In this document: positions 34,559 through 44,441 of the stretch, one piece after another
How the letters are laid out: every line of letters starts with the position of its first letter
How positions within the stretch are numbered: the stretch's first letter is position 1
Assembly: GCA_947451385.1 (NCBI GenBank)
Contig: CANFYZ010000010.1
Coordinates: 1 to 60,987 of the forward strand
DNA from: Comamonadaceae bacterium
Lineage (GTDB): Bacteria; Pseudomonadota; Gammaproteobacteria; Burkholderiales; Burkholderiaceae_C
Length of the DNA: 60,987 bases
Direction of reading: 5' to 3'
Position numbers and translations under genes: made by a program
The notes under the pieces: generated by a model
The model's database searches: none
Told to the model about the DNA's origin: nothing
Seen by the model: only the letters and a program-made list of their open reading frames with translations

Positions 34559-35590
34559 TTGCAATTGATTATATCGACCCCCTCTGATTTGGATGAAGCG
34601 CAAAGCCTCGCAGAAGAAAGCCTTGGCGAGGGTGAAGCGGCTGACGGAGGGGAGGCTTCCGAATGGCGCCATTTTGCGGTGCCGCCAGAGATGCATGCGG
34701 CGCGGCTGGACCGCATCTTGGCCTATTCCGTGCCTGAGTTTTCGCGCAGTTATTTGCAACAACTGATCGAACAGGGCGCGGTGTTGATGGCCGGCGTACC
34801 CGCCAGCAAATCATCCGCCAAGGTCAAAGCCGGGGTTGAATTGTCGGTCGAGCTGCGTGCCACGCCGCAATCGCAAGCTTTTCAGCCCCAGGACATGGCG
34901 CTGGACGTGGTGTACGAGGATGCGCATCTGTGCATCATCAACAAACCGGCCGGGCTGGTGGTGCATCCGGCCCCAGGAAATTGGAGCGGCACCCTGCTCA
35001 ATGGCTTGCTGGCCAGAGATGCCCAAGCCGCCAGCTTGCCCCGTGCCGGCATCGTCCACCGCTTGGACAAAGACACCAGCGGCTTGATGGTGGTGGCCCG
35101 AACCCGCCAAACCATGGACGCTTTGGTACAACGCATCGCGGCGCGCGAGGTCAAGCGCCAATATTGGGCCATGGCCGCGGGCCAATGGACATTGAAAAAT
35201 GGCTTCACTTTGGAGCAACCGGTGGGACGTGACCCGGCCAATCGCTTGCGCATGGCCGTGGTCGATTTAACCCGTCACGCGGGCAAAACCGCGGCCACGA
35301 CCTTTGATCTGGTGGCGCAATCGCCCTCAGGCTGCTGGGTCCAATGTACCTTGCACACCGGGCGGACACACCAAATTCGGGTGCACATGGCGCATTTGGG
35401 CTTCCCCTTGTTGGCCGACTCGGTCTATGGCGGTAAGCCCGCTGCGGGGATGACACGCCAGGCTTTGCATGCCTACCATTTGGCGTTTCAGCACCCAGTG
35501 ACCGGCGAAGCTTTGGATTTCAGGGCACCCTTGCCTCAAGACATGCAAGAGGCCGCTGGCTTGTGGGGTCTCAGTTACAATGACGGCTGA
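34559..35590 (+). CDS. rluD: 23S rRNA pseudouridine synthase, RluD type
   Basis: The 343-residue frame includes an S4 RNA-binding domain (ARLDRILAYSVPEFSRSYLQQLIEQGAVLM, about residues 47-78). The RluA-family catalytic domain carries IVHRLDKDTSGLMVVARTR with the catalytic Asp, and the C-terminal VQCTLHTGRTHQIRVHMAHLGFPLLADSVYGG. It isomerises uridines of helix 69 in large-subunit RNA. The first possible start is TTG at 34559, 21 bases from the divergent bamD ATG; no ATG occurs before residue 45, so the true start among TTG codons near 34559-34590 is unsettled. Confidence 0.9.
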   Translation: MQLIISTPSDLDEAQSLAEESLGEGEAADGGEASEWRHFAVPPEMHAARLDRILAYSVPEFSRSYLQQLIEQGAVLMAGVPASKSSAKVKAGVELSVELRATPQSQAFQPQDMALDVVYEDAHLCIINKPAGLVVHPAPGNWSGTLLNGLLARDAQAASLPRAGIVHRLDKDTSGLMVVARTRQTMDALVQRIAAREVKRQYWAMAAGQWTLKNGFTLEQPVGRDPANRLRMAVVDLTRHAGKTAATTFDLVAQSPSGCWVQCTLHTGRTHQIRVHMAHLGFPLLADSVYGGKPAAGMTRQALHAYHLAFQHPVTGEALDFRAPLPQDMQEAAGLWGLSYNDG

Positions 35591-35736
35591 TTGCCATGCC
35601 CCAAAATCCACTCTTTGACGTGGTCTTGTGGACCTGGTGATTCGCCAAGGTTTCAACTTGCGCGTTACCGCCCACGATTGAACCTTCACCTCCGTTGGTC
35701 ACGCCACTGGCGTATTTTTCCCGGAAGAACGACACC

Positions 35737-36489
35737 ATGAATACGGCGCAAGCCAAGCGTGTCCTTGAAACCGCCTTACTTTGTGCGTCTCAGCCCGTCT
35801 CGGTTCGCGAGTTGCGGGTCCTATTTTCAGACGCACTGGGCGCAGACACGGTCAAGCACCTGTTAGAAGAGCTGCAACTGGATTGGGCGACCCGCGGGCT
35901 GGAACTCGTGTCGGTGGCCAGCGGTTGGCGTTTCCAAAGTCGTCCCGAGCTGCGTGAGTACCTCGACCGACTGCATCCCGAAAAACCGCCCAAATACACC
36001 CGAGCCGTGTTGGAGACCCTGGCCATCATTGCCTACCGTCAACCCGTGACGCGGGGCGACATGGAAGATATTCGGGGAGTGACCATCAACAGCCAAATTT
36101 TGAAACAGCTGGAAGACCGCGGCTGGGTCGAGGTGATTGGACACCGTGAAACCGTGGGGCGGCCGGGTTTGTACGCCACGACCAAACAGTTTTTGGACGA
36201 TTTAGGTCTAACCTCACTGGACCAGTTGCCTTTGTTGCAAACAGGTGAAACGCAAAACGCCGCGCTCACCGAACTGCTGGGCGAGGATTTCGAAGAGCCC
36301 GTCCAAGCGGCGCTGTCCTTAGACGAAGCCTTGAGCCCCGAGCTCGATTTGGATACCTCGACCGGGGCTGCCAACACCAAGGCTAGCATTGCCAAGGCTT
36401 ACAGCCCCACCTTTTACGCCCAAGATGGTCTGGTCACAGAACCTTCTGCAGAACACACTTCCGAAGAAGAACGACCTTCCCATGACTGA
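35737..36489 (+). CDS. scpB: Segregation and condensation protein B
   Basis: The 250-residue protein has the paired winged-helix domains of ScpB. The N-terminal [25 protein letters not shown] is followed by [47 protein letters not shown], with an acidic, flexible tail after residue 185. With ScpA and SMC it organises chromosomes. GGAAG precedes the ATG at 35737. It overlaps rluB by 8 bases. No scpA gene is in the window, and the 146-bp gap before it shows no feature beyond this ribosome site. Confidence 0.92.
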   Translation: MNTAQAKRVLETALLCASQPVSVRELRVLFSDALGADTVKHLLEELQLDWATRGLELVSVASGWRFQSRPELREYLDRLHPEKPPKYTRAVLETLAIIAYRQPVTRGDMEDIRGVTINSQILKQLEDRGWVEVIGHRETVGRPGLYATTKQFLDDLGLTSLDQLPLLQTGETQNAALTELLGEDFEEPVQAALSLDEALSPELDLDTSTGAANTKASIAKAYSPTFYAQDGLVTEPSAEHTSEEERPSHD

Positions 36490-37717
36490 ACCCTCCAGCC
36501 CCCAAGACCCGTCCAACGCGTCCGCTGAACCATTGCGCTCACCCGATCCGATAGCGTCGGTCAAACAGGCCGATGCCCAAGTGGCTTCAGGGCCTGGCGG
36601 CTTGCGTGCCATTGGCATTGAAGATGTGGTCTCGGGAAAATACGACGCCGAGGTGGAGACCGACACGCCTTTGGTGAGTAAACGCGTGCTGGCACCGCAA
36701 GCCGAATCGCCTAAATTGCACAAAGTTTTGGCGCAAGCCGGTATGGGCTCGCGGTTGGAGATGGAGCAGTTGATCTTGGAAGGCCGTATTTCGGTCAACC
36801 AAGAGCCGGCCCACGTGGGCCAGCGCATCCAATATGGCGACCAAGTCAAGGTCAATGGCCGTTTGATCCATGTCCGCATCGCGCCGCCACCGCCGCGGGT
36901 GATTGCTTACCACAAGCCTGCCGGTGAAATCGTGACCCACGACGATCCGCAAAATCGCCCCACGGTCTTTCGCAAATTGCCCCGTCTGCAACACGGCAAG
37001 TGGCAGTCGGTAGGCCGGCTTGACTTGAACACCGAAGGTTTGCTTTTGTTCACCAGCTCAGGTGAGCTGGCCAACCAGTTGATGCACCCGCGTTTCGGCT
37101 TGGAACGTGAATATGCGGTGCGTGTGTTGGGCGCTTTGAGCAAAGAAGAAAAACAAAAATTGCTCGACGGCGTGATGCTTGAAGACGGTCCGGCCAATTT
37201 CGGTTCGATCGAAGACGGCGGCGGCGAGGGCGCTAATTGTTGGTACCGGGTGACCATTTCAGAAGGCCGTAACCGTGAGGTGCGCCGCATGATGGAAGCC
37301 GTGGGCCATGCCGTCAGCCGGTTGATTCGAATTCGCTATGGCGCCATGGTGTTGCCGCACGGTTTGCGCCGCAGCGGTTGGATGGAACTTGAAGAGTCGG
37401 ATATCCGCGCTTTGATGAAAGCCGCCGGCGGCGCTGAGGCCTTGGCGCGCGCACCTCGCTCTGCGCCGCGCAGCCGGGGCCAAGGTCGAGATCGCCGGCC
37501 ATTGCCTATGGGGCGCGGCATGCCTGGCACTGCGGTGCCGGCGGCCGGTTCGGGCAAACGACAAACACGCCAAGAAGGCGCTGGCCAACCCGATCCCCTG
37601 AAAACCTCCCAAGGCTACATTGGTGCCGAAAGTTTCACGCGCCAGCGCCAAACCAAAGCACCGGGAGGGCGCTCTGGCGGTCCACGGCGCGGCGGGAGCG
37701 GTGGGCGCAGCCGCTGA
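36482..37717 (+). CDS. rluB: 23S rRNA pseudouridine synthase, RluB type
   Basis: The 411-residue protein starts with a Ser/Pro-rich lead of about 75 residues. An S4 domain ([28 protein letters not shown]) and the RsuA-family catalytic domain follow, with [14 protein letters not shown] holding the catalytic Asp and the conserved [18 protein letters not shown] basic, Gly/Arg-rich C-terminal tail of over 80 residues ([25 protein letters not shown]) is longer than usual and probably binds RNA. The ATG overlaps the scpB stop (ATGACTGA). Confidence 0.9.
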   Translation: MTEPSSPQDPSNASAEPLRSPDPIASVKQADAQVASGPGGLRAIGIEDVVSGKYDAEVETDTPLVSKRVLAPQAESPKLHKVLAQAGMGSRLEMEQLILEGRISVNQEPAHVGQRIQYGDQVKVNGRLIHVRIAPPPPRVIAYHKPAGEIVTHDDPQNRPTVFRKLPRLQHGKWQSVGRLDLNTEGLLLFTSSGELANQLMHPRFGLEREYAVRVLGALSKEEKQKLLDGVMLEDGPANFGSIEDGGGEGANCWYRVTISEGRNREVRRMMEAVGHAVSRLIRIRYGAMVLPHGLRRSGWMELEESDIRALMKAAGGAEALARAPRSAPRSRGQGRDRRPLPMGRGMPGTAVPAAGSGKRQTRQEGAGQPDPLKTSQGYIGAESFTRQRQTKAPGGRSGGPRRGGSGGRSR

Positions 37718-37846
37718 AATGGCCCCTTGAGACCTGGGGGCGTTTCTGGGGCGGACCCCTCTGTCCGTGGATTGACTCGGGTTAGAATAGGGGGCTTTGC
37801 TGCAGGGCAAAAAAGTTTCAATATCACCTAAAAGTAGGAAAATTTC

Positions 37847-38272
37847 ATGGCTATCGAACGCACTCTCTCCATCATCAAGCCTGACGCCGTTGCCAAAAAC
37901 GTCATCGGTCAAATCTACGCTCGTTTTGAAGCTGCTGGTTTGAAAGTGGTGGCCGCTCGCATGGCGCATCTGTCGCGCGGTGAAGCCGAACAGTTTTATG
38001 CCGTTCACAAAGCCCGCCCTTTCTTCAAGGACCTGGTGGATTTCATGATCTCTGGCCCCGTCATGATCCAAGTTTTGGAAGGCGAGGGCGCGATCTTGAA
38101 AAATCGCGAACTGATGGGCGCCACCAACCCCAAAGAAGCCGCTGCCGGCACCATTCGTGCTGACTTTGCTGACAGCATCGACGCCAACGCTGTGCACGGT
38201 TCGGATGCCGCTGAAACTGCCGCTGTCGAAATCGGCTTTTTCTTTGCGGGCATGAACGTTTACGCACGCTGA
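37847..38272 (+). CDS. ndk: Nucleoside diphosphate kinase
   Basis: The 141-residue kinase is complete. The N-terminal [15 protein letters not shown], the [26 protein letters not shown] block and the active-site histidine in [20 protein letters not shown] are textbook. It transfers the terminal phosphate of ATP to nucleoside diphosphates through a phosphohistidine. AGGAAA precedes the ATG. Upstream, TAGAAT at 37783-37788 is a plausible -10 without a good -35. It is followed by a hairpin and rlmN. Confidence 0.97.
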   Translation: MAIERTLSIIKPDAVAKNVIGQIYARFEAAGLKVVAARMAHLSRGEAEQFYAVHKARPFFKDLVDFMISGPVMIQVLEGEGAILKNRELMGATNPKEAAAGTIRADFADSIDANAVHGSDAAETAAVEIGFFFAGMNVYAR

Positions 38273-38276
38273 TTCA

Positions 38277-38300
38277 GTCGCGACTTTTTTCGCGACCTTT
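38277..38300 (+). terminator. Hairpin between ndk and rlmN, weak terminator or attenuator
   Basis: GTCGCGA (38277-38283) and TCGCGAC (38290-38296) form a perfect 7-bp stem with a T-rich six-base loop, followed by only CTTT. The next ATG is 6 bases beyond, so it may lower rather than end transcription into rlmN. Confidence 0.45.
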
Positions 38301-38305
38301 GACTT

Positions 38306-39439
38306 ATGACGGCCAACCTTCTTGAATTTGATCTGGAAGGGCTGGCCGTTTTTTGTGAGCAGCTCGGAGAGAAGCGTTTCCGTGCGACCCAGCTGTTTCG
38401 TTGGGTCCATCAAAAAGGTGCGAGTGACTTTGACCAGATGAGCGACCTGGCCAAATCTTTGAGAGAGAAACTCAAAGTCCATGCGCATGTCCAGGCCTTG
38501 CCCGTTCTCTCCGAACATTTTTCTGCCGATGGCACGATCAAATGGTTGTTTGATGTCGGCGATGGCAATGCGGTCGAAACCGTGTTCATTCCTGAAGACG
38601 ACCGCGGCACTTTGTGTATCTCTTCTCAAGCTGGCTGCGCGGTCGGTTGTCGTTTCTGCTCCACCGGTCACCAGGGATTCAGCCGCAATTTGACGACGGC
38701 TGAAATCCTCGGCCAGTTGTGGTTTGCGGAGCACTTTTTGCGTCAACACCTGCAAGTGTATGAGCGGGTGATCTCCAACGTCGTGATGATGGGCATGGGC
38801 GAGCCTCTGCAAAACTACGGCGCTTTGGTGCCGGCCTTGAAGGCCATGCTGGACGATCATGGCTATGGCTTGTCTCGGCGTCGCGTCACGGTGTCCACGT
38901 CGGGCGTGGTGCCCATGATGGACCGGTTGGCGGACGATTGCCCCGTGGCTTTGGCCGTTTCTTTGCATGCCCCCACCGATGCATTGCGTGACAATTTGGT
39001 GCCGCTGAATCGCAAATACCCCTTGGATGAACTGCTGCGCACCTGCACCCGTTATTTGGCGCATGCTCCCAGAGACTTCATCACCTTTGAATACTGCATG
39101 CTCGAGGGTGTCAATGACCAAGAGGCCCATGCCGAGGCTTTGATTGCGCTGGTGCGTCAACACAGCAAGGAAGGCTTGCGTTGCAAATTCAACCTGATTC
39201 CCTTCAATCCGTTTCCCGCATCTGGCTTGCTGCGCTCGCCCCATGCGCGCGTCCAAGCCTTTGCCAAACAATTGCAAGATGCGGGATTGGTCACAACCGT
39301 GCGCAAAACCCGGGGTGATGACATCGACGCCGCTTGCGGTCAATTGGCCGGCGATGTGAAAGACCGCACCCAGGTGCAAACGCGCATTGCCCAACAGCGA
39401 ACCATTCTGTTGCGCGCTGTGAACGAGACTTCACCTTGA
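38306..39439 (+). CDS. rlmN: Dual-specificity 23S rRNA/tRNA adenine C2-methyltransferase
   Basis: The 377-residue radical SAM methyltransferase has C111, C115 and C118 in CAVGCRFC for the 4Fe-4S cluster. GMGEPLQNY near residue 170 and [13 protein letters not shown] near 200 bind SAM. A C-terminal cysteine in [12 protein letters not shown] serves as the methyl-carrying residue. It methylates A2503 of 23S rRNA and A37 of some tRNAs. The ATG is 6 bases after an ndk-side hairpin; pilW follows at once. Confidence 0.96.
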   Translation: MTANLLEFDLEGLAVFCEQLGEKRFRATQLFRWVHQKGASDFDQMSDLAKSLREKLKVHAHVQALPVLSEHFSADGTIKWLFDVGDGNAVETVFIPEDDRGTLCISSQAGCAVGCRFCSTGHQGFSRNLTTAEILGQLWFAEHFLRQHLQVYERVISNVVMMGMGEPLQNYGALVPALKAMLDDHGYGLSRRRVTVSTSGVVPMMDRLADDCPVALAVSLHAPTDALRDNLVPLNRKYPLDELLRTCTRYLAHAPRDFITFEYCMLEGVNDQEAHAEALIALVRQHSKEGLRCKFNLIPFNPFPASGLLRSPHARVQAFAKQLQDAGLVTTVRKTRGDDIDAACGQLAGDVKDRTQVQTRIAQQRTILLRAVNETSP

Positions 39440-39491
39440 AGTGATTGTGAGCGTGCGACCCCTTTGCACCCCAACGTCACCCGTGCGCCGC

Positions 39492-40271
39492 ATGCGGATG
39501 GCTGGGCTGTGGTTGCTGCTTTTGGCCTTGTCGGCGTGTGCGCTGCCAACGCCCCCCCGCAGCGCGCCGGTTGCGCTGACTGGGCTCAGTCCTGCGCCCC
39601 AACCTTCCCCCCAACCTTCGCCCCGTTTGGCCTTGGCCTATGCCTATTTTCAAAATGGCCAATACCGCGTTGCGCTCGATGAAAGCCACAAACTGCTGCA
39701 AATTCAGCCCGATGAGCCTCAAGCCCTGGGTTTGCAAGGTCTCATTTATACGCGGCTGAATGAGCCCGCCTTGGCCCAGCGCAGTTTCTTGCAAGCCGAC
39801 CGATCGGGTCCGCTGGATGCGAATATCGCCCACAACCATGGTTTGTTTTTGTGTGAGCAGGGCCAGTTTGCTGCGGCATTTGAACGCTTTGACCAGGCGG
39901 TACAACAGCCTTTGTATGGCGAAAAAGCGAAAACATTGTGGGTCTGGGGCGTGTGCGAACAATCGTCGGGGGATGAGCTCGCGGCACAAAATTTGTGGCT
40001 CAGGTCCTTGCGCCTTGAGCCGGGTGCGCCAGCGGCTTTGGCTTTGGCACACAGCTACGAGCGGCAACAGTGGCCAACGCGTGCGCAGGCGGTCTTAGCC
40101 CAATTCAACGCCAGCCCGGCTGTGACGCCTGAAACCCTGTGGTTGGGCATTCAATGGGCCCGCCAATCTGCTGACGAACCGTCCGTCAAGCGGTATGCTT
40201 CGCAATTGCATCAGCGGTTTCCCTCCTCGTCCCAATGGCATGCGTACCAGCGCGAGGCTTTCGATGAATGA
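39492..40271 (+). CDS. pilW: Type IV pilus biogenesis/stability lipoprotein PilW (PilF)
   Basis: The protein is about 259 residues. MRMAGLWLLLLALSACALP is a lipoprotein signal with the modified cysteine at 16, followed by a Pro-rich linker and TPR-type helices (RLALAYAYFQNGQYRVALDESHKLLQIQPDEPQALGLQGLIY and onward). It anchors to the outer membrane and helps the PilQ secretin assemble. The ATG at 39492 is chosen for the lipoprotein leader; a GTG at 39441, one base after the rlmN stop, is also in frame. Its end overlaps rodZ by 8 bases. The place before rodZ is typical of betaproteobacteria. Confidence 0.85.
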   Translation: MRMAGLWLLLLALSACALPTPPRSAPVALTGLSPAPQPSPQPSPRLALAYAYFQNGQYRVALDESHKLLQIQPDEPQALGLQGLIYTRLNEPALAQRSFLQADRSGPLDANIAHNHGLFLCEQGQFAAAFERFDQAVQQPLYGEKAKTLWVWGVCEQSSGDELAAQNLWLRSLRLEPGAPAALALAHSYERQQWPTRAQAVLAQFNASPAVTPETLWLGIQWARQSADEPSVKRYASQLHQRFPSSSQWHAYQREAFDE

Positions 40272-41148
40272 ATCTACCCAGACGCTTTCCCCTGCGACCT
40301 TGGCGCAGGAATCGCCCACCGCCTCCATGACGGCGGGTGGTTTGCTTCAGCAAGCCCGGGAGCGTTCGGGCATTCAGTTGGAGATGTTGTCTGTTGCGCT
40401 GAAAGTGTCGGTTCGCCACTTAAAGGCACTGGAGGCGGACGACCACGCGCAGTTTTCCGGGCCGGCCTTTGTGCGGGCCTTGGCCGGCAGTGTCTGCCGC
40501 CAACTGAAAGTGGACGCTGAGCCTGTTCTGGCTTTGTTACCGCCAGCCACCACCCATTTGAAACCTTTGCCAAGCAGTTTGCAGTCTGCAGGGGCCGATT
40601 GGCGTCCTCGCTCCATCGGCCGTTCGCCCGGCGTGAGCCGCAAATTTTTGCTTTGGGCCGGGGTGTTGATGGTTTTGATTGCGCTGGTGCTTTGGCTGCC
40701 GCAATGGCCGGTGGTGTCTTTGGACAGCACCCCTGCGCCCACCTCTACCGGGGTGACTGCGGCGGACAACACAGCCACCTCATCGGCGCAGTCCCCCCCG
40801 TTGGTGGTGTTGTTGCCCTCCGATCCGGCGCAGGATGTTGAATCGTCCCGTGCATTGACTTCCGGCAAAATGCCCAGTGCAACCACTTCGGAGACTTCTG
40901 CTGTTTCCCCCCTGGAGGTGATCTTCAAGGGCAAGGCGGATGAGTCTTGGGTTGAAGTCAAAGACAACACAGGCGCTGTGATCTTTAGCAAATTGGTCAA
41001 ATCTGGGGATACTCACGTGGTCAAAGGTTTGCCGGTATTGACCGTGGTTGTGGGTTTGTCTGATGCCGTGGACGTCTGGGTTCGCGGCCAAGCCTTGGAC
41101 TTGTCTCCTTTCAGTCGCGGTGCTGTGGCCCGTTTTGAGGTGAAATGA
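40264..41148 (+). CDS. rodZ: Cell-shape protein RodZ-like (HTH plus transmembrane)
   Basis: The 294-residue protein has an N-terminal Cro-type helix-turn-helix ([42 protein letters not shown], about residues 24-65). A single membrane span follows ([21 protein letters not shown], about 128-150), then a Thr/Ser/Ala-rich linker and a C-terminal DUF4115-type beta domain ([25 protein letters not shown]). RodZ links MreB to the elongasome. The ATG overlaps the pilW stop, and its stop overlaps the ispG start. Confidence 0.88.
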   Translation: MNESTQTLSPATLAQESPTASMTAGGLLQQARERSGIQLEMLSVALKVSVRHLKALEADDHAQFSGPAFVRALAGSVCRQLKVDAEPVLALLPPATTHLKPLPSSLQSAGADWRPRSIGRSPGVSRKFLLWAGVLMVLIALVLWLPQWPVVSLDSTPAPTSTGVTAADNTATSSAQSPPLVVLLPSDPAQDVESSRALTSGKMPSATTSETSAVSPLEVIFKGKADESWVEVKDNTGAVIFSKLVKSGDTHVVKGLPVLTVVVGLSDAVDVWVRGQALDLSPFSRGAVARFEVK

Positions 41149-42425
41149 TGAAAAATGAAAAGCCTATTCCTGTAGGGCAGCCGCTGGTCCGGCGCAGCCT
41201 GCAAGCCCAGGTGAAATGGGGCAGTCATGTGCTGAGCGTGGGCGGTGATGCCCCGGTGCGCGTGCAGTCCATGACCAATACCGACACCGTGGATGTGATT
41301 GGTACCGCGATTCAGGTCAAGGAGCTGGCGGTTGCAGGTTCTGAGATGGTCCGTCTCACTGTGAATACGCCAGAGGCTGCGGCGGCCGTGCCGCACATTC
41401 GCGAGCAACTGGACCGAATGGGCATACAGGTCCCCCTGATTGGCGACTTCCATTTCAACGGTCATCGTTTGTTGACCGACTACCCGGCCTGCGCAGAGGC
41501 CTTGTCCAAGTACCGTATCAATCCGGGGAATGTAGGCAAAGGGGACAAAAAAGACCGCCAATTTGGCCAAATGATCGAGGCGGCCCTGCGCTGGGACAAA
41601 CCCGTGCGCATTGGCGTGAACTGGGGCAGCTTGGACCAAGAACTGTTGGCCCATCTGATGGATGAGAACAGCCGCCGAGTGAACCCTTGGGAGGCGCGTC
41701 AGGTCATGTACGAAGCCTTGATTTCTTCGGCCATCAGTTCGGCTGAACGGGCACAAGAGATGGGCATGAAAGCCTCGCAAATCTTGCTGTCTTGCAAAGT
41801 TTCTGGGGTGCAAGATTTGATTGCGGTCTACCGTGAGTTGGCCCAGCGTTGCGATTACCCATTGCACCTCGGATTGACCGAGGCGGGCATGGGGACCAAA
41901 GGCACAGTGGCTTCGGCGACGGCCTTGTCCGTGCTGTTGCAGGAAGGCATTGGCGACACCATTCGTGTTTCTTTAACCCCGCAACCGAATGAGCCTCGCA
42001 CCCAGGAAGTGGTGATTGCCAATGAAATTTTGCAGGCCCTTGGCCTTCGGGTGTTTGTGCCCAGTGTCACGGCTTGTCCAGGTTGCGGTCGCACGACCAG
42101 CAGCACTTTTCAAGAGCTGGCTAAACAAATTGATGATTTTTTACGTGCCCAAATGCCTGTTTGGCGTAGCCGATACCCGGGTGTTGAGAACCTCAAGGTG
42201 GCCGTGATGGGCTGCATTGTCAATGGCCCCGGAGAAAGCAAGCACGCGGACATCGGTATCAGTCTGCCCGGCACAGGTGAGGCCCCAGCGGCGCCTGTTT
42301 TCATTGATGGCGAGAAAAAATTGACCCTGCGCGGCGAGTCGATTGCCACTGAATTCCAGACCCTGGTCGAAAAATACATAGAAAACCGTTTCGGCGTACC
42401 TGAAGCCACGGTGGAAGCTGATTGA
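41145..42425 (+). CDS. ispG: 4-hydroxy-3-methylbut-2-en-1-yl diphosphate synthase
   Basis: The 426-residue Fe-S enzyme of the MEP isoprenoid pathway carries [14 protein letters not shown] near residue 40 and the 4Fe-4S ligands in [10 protein letters not shown] and GCIVNGPGE, with Glu as the fourth ligand of the family. It reduces the cyclic diphosphate MEcPP to HMBPP. The start overlaps the rodZ stop (ATGATGA); a second ATG directly after is equivalent. It is 6 bases from hisS. Confidence 0.96.
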   Translation: MMKNEKPIPVGQPLVRRSLQAQVKWGSHVLSVGGDAPVRVQSMTNTDTVDVIGTAIQVKELAVAGSEMVRLTVNTPEAAAAVPHIREQLDRMGIQVPLIGDFHFNGHRLLTDYPACAEALSKYRINPGNVGKGDKKDRQFGQMIEAALRWDKPVRIGVNWGSLDQELLAHLMDENSRRVNPWEARQVMYEALISSAISSAERAQEMGMKASQILLSCKVSGVQDLIAVYRELAQRCDYPLHLGLTEAGMGTKGTVASATALSVLLQEGIGDTIRVSLTPQPNEPRTQEVVIANEILQALGLRVFVPSVTACPGCGRTTSSTFQELAKQIDDFLRAQMPVWRSRYPGVENLKVAVMGCIVNGPGESKHADIGISLPGTGEAPAAPVFIDGEKKLTLRGESIATEFQTLVEKYIENRFGVPEATVEAD

Positions 42426-42431
42426 TTACAT

Positions 42432-43751
42432 ATGCGTGAGAAGACAACTGTGGGCGCATCGAAGCCCAGCAAGCTGGTGGGTGTGAAGGGGATGAACGAC
42501 ATTCTGCCGCCAGACTCCGCCCGTTGGGAGTGGTTTGAAGACCAAGTGCGCCAGATAATGGCCCGCTACGCCTACCGCAATATCCGAACGCCCATCGTGG
42601 AGCCCACCGCATTGTTTGTGCGTGGATTGGGTGAAGTGACCGACATCGTTGAAAAAGAAATGTATTCCTTTGACGATCGGTTGAATGGCGAAGCGCTGAC
42701 CCTGCGGCCAGAGTGCACCGCCGGGGTGGTCAGGGCGGTGGTCGAGCACAACCTCTTGTACGAAGGCGGCAAACGGTTGTACTACATGGGGCCCATGTTC
42801 AGGCATGAGCGTCCTCAACGCGGTCGTTACCGGCAGTTTCACCAAGTCGGCGCCGAAGTCCTCGGTTTCGGCGGGCCCGAAGTCGATGCCGAGCTGATTT
42901 TGTTGGCGTCGGCCTTGTTCAGGTCGCTGGGCTTGCGCGATATTCGCTTGGAACTGAACAGCTTGGGTCAACCGGACGAGCGTTTGGCGCATCGCGCCGC
43001 CTTGATTGCGCATTTTGAGCAGCATGTCGCGCTCTTGGACGACGAGGCCAAACGCCGTTTGCACACCAATCCCTTGCGGATTTTGGACACCAAAAATCCG
43101 GCTTTGAAGGCGGTCGTCGAGTCGGCACCGCGCTTGCTCGACTTTTTGGGCGAAGCGTCCATGGCCCACTTCAACGCCTTGCGCGCGATTTTGGACGCCA
43201 ATCATTTGGCTTACACCATCAACCCGCGTTTGGTGCGGGGTATGGACTACTACAACTTGACCGTGTTCGAGTTCATTACCGACAGCCTGGGCTCACAAGG
43301 AACGGTCTGTGGTGGCGGCCGCTACGATTATTTGATTGAGCAGGTGGGAGGCAAATCAGCGCCTGCCGTGGGCTGGGGTTTGGGCATAGAACGGTTGTTG
43401 GAATTGGTCAAAGAACAAAGCGAGCCGATGGCCGCTTTGAAGCCCGATGTTTACGCCATCATCCCCGATGTGGGCAGTTTGCCGGTGGCGCTGCAAGTCA
43501 TCGAAACTTTGCGAAACTCTGGGATTGCGGTGCAAATGCACGCCGGTTCGGGCGATGGCATGGGCAGCATGAAATCTCAGTTCAAAAAAGCCGACCACAG
43601 TGGCGCCCAGTTTGGTCTGATCTTTGGCGCGGATGAATTAGCGCAGGGTCAAGTCACGGTCAAATCCTTGCGCGACGGCGTCGGCGCTCAGCGTTTGCAA
43701 GACCTGGCTTTGGTCGCCGACTGGGCGCACACCCTACAATCGCCCCATTGA
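42432..43751 (+). CDS. hisS: Histidyl-tRNA synthetase
   Basis: The 439-residue class II synthetase carries [13 protein letters not shown] near residue 20 and motif 2 in [21 protein letters not shown] near 120. The His-specific blocks [14 protein letters not shown] and CGGGRYDYL, and the motif-3 region [12 protein letters not shown] near 320, follow. The anticodon-binding domain closes the protein. It charges tRNA-His. The hisZ paralogue at 51111 lies later in the same block. Confidence 0.97.
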   Translation: MREKTTVGASKPSKLVGVKGMNDILPPDSARWEWFEDQVRQIMARYAYRNIRTPIVEPTALFVRGLGEVTDIVEKEMYSFDDRLNGEALTLRPECTAGVVRAVVEHNLLYEGGKRLYYMGPMFRHERPQRGRYRQFHQVGAEVLGFGGPEVDAELILLASALFRSLGLRDIRLELNSLGQPDERLAHRAALIAHFEQHVALLDDEAKRRLHTNPLRILDTKNPALKAVVESAPRLLDFLGEASMAHFNALRAILDANHLAYTINPRLVRGMDYYNLTVFEFITDSLGSQGTVCGGGRYDYLIEQVGGKSAPAVGWGLGIERLLELVKEQSEPMAALKPDVYAIIPDVGSLPVALQVIETLRNSGIAVQMHAGSGDGMGSMKSQFKKADHSGAQFGLIFGADELAQGQVTVKSLRDGVGAQRLQDLALVADWAHTLQSPH

Positions 43752-43766
43752 TTTTGAATAGCACAC

Positions 43767-44441
43767 ATGGCAACACCTCTCGACCTTCAAGAACAAGAGC
43801 AGCTTGACGAGCTCAAGCACTTCTGGAAAAACTATGGCAATTTGATCTCCTGGGTGCTGATTGCCGTGATGGGTGCTTTTGCCGCTTGGAATGGCTACGG
43901 ATACTGGCAGCGCACCCAATCGGCCAAAGCCTCTGCCTTGTTTGACGAAGTCGAACGCGCCGTGGCCGTCGCAGATTTGGCGCGTGTGGAGCGCTCTTTC
44001 GCCGACATGAAAGACAAATTCGGCGGCACTTTGTATGCGCAGCAGGCGGCTTTGTTGGCCGCCAAAAGCTTTCAGCAACAAGACAAGAACGAGCAGGCTC
44101 AGGCCGCATTGACGTGGGTGGCCGAAAAATCGTCGGATGAGTCCTATGCGCAGATTGCACGTTTGCGCTTGGCCAGTTTGCTCTTGCAAACCCGGGGCTA
44201 CGATGCCGCGATGGAACGCTTGTCCAAACCCTTTACCGCCGCGTTTTCGCCCCTGGCAGCCGATTTACGGGGCGATGTTTTGACCGCCCAAGCCAAGCCC
44301 CAAGAAGCCATTGCCGCTTACCGCGATGCTTGGAAAAACATGGACGAAACCAACGAATACCGTCGTTTGGTTGAGGCCAAGCTCAATGCCTTAGGGGACG
44401 ACCCCAAGGCGACGCTGGCCGCGGCTGGAGCCAGTAAGTGA
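43767..44441 (+). CDS. YfgM-family tetratricopeptide membrane protein
   Basis: The 224-residue protein has one N-terminal membrane span (LISWVLIAVMGAFAAWNGYGYW, about residues 25-46) and a periplasmic TPR domain (AALLAAKSFQQQDKNEQAQAALTWVAEKSSDESYAQIARLRLASLLL). This matches YfgM, an ancillary partner of SecYEG and of periplasmic chaperones, and its place between hisS and bamB is the usual one. Its stop overlaps the bamB GTG start by four bases. Confidence 0.87.
   Translation: MATPLDLQEQEQLDELKHFWKNYGNLISWVLIAVMGAFAAWNGYGYWQRTQSAKASALFDEVERAVAVADLARVERSFADMKDKFGGTLYAQQAALLAAKSFQQQDKNEQAQAALTWVAEKSSDESYAQIARLRLASLLLQTRGYDAAMERLSKPFTAAFSPLAADLRGDVLTAQAKPQEAIAAYRDAWKNMDETNEYRRLVEAKLNALGDDPKATLAAAGASK

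Noticed and set aside
37772..37788. TTGACT close to TAGAAT upstream of ndk as a promoter
   Set aside because: The two hexamers are only 5 bp apart, so they cannot be a -35/-10 pair; only the -10-like element is plausible.
37259..39394. Open antisense frame of 711 codons across rluB, ndk and rlmN
   Set aside because: It runs opposite three well-identified genes, lacks family motifs, and arises because the sense genes rarely use TTA, CTA and TCA codons.
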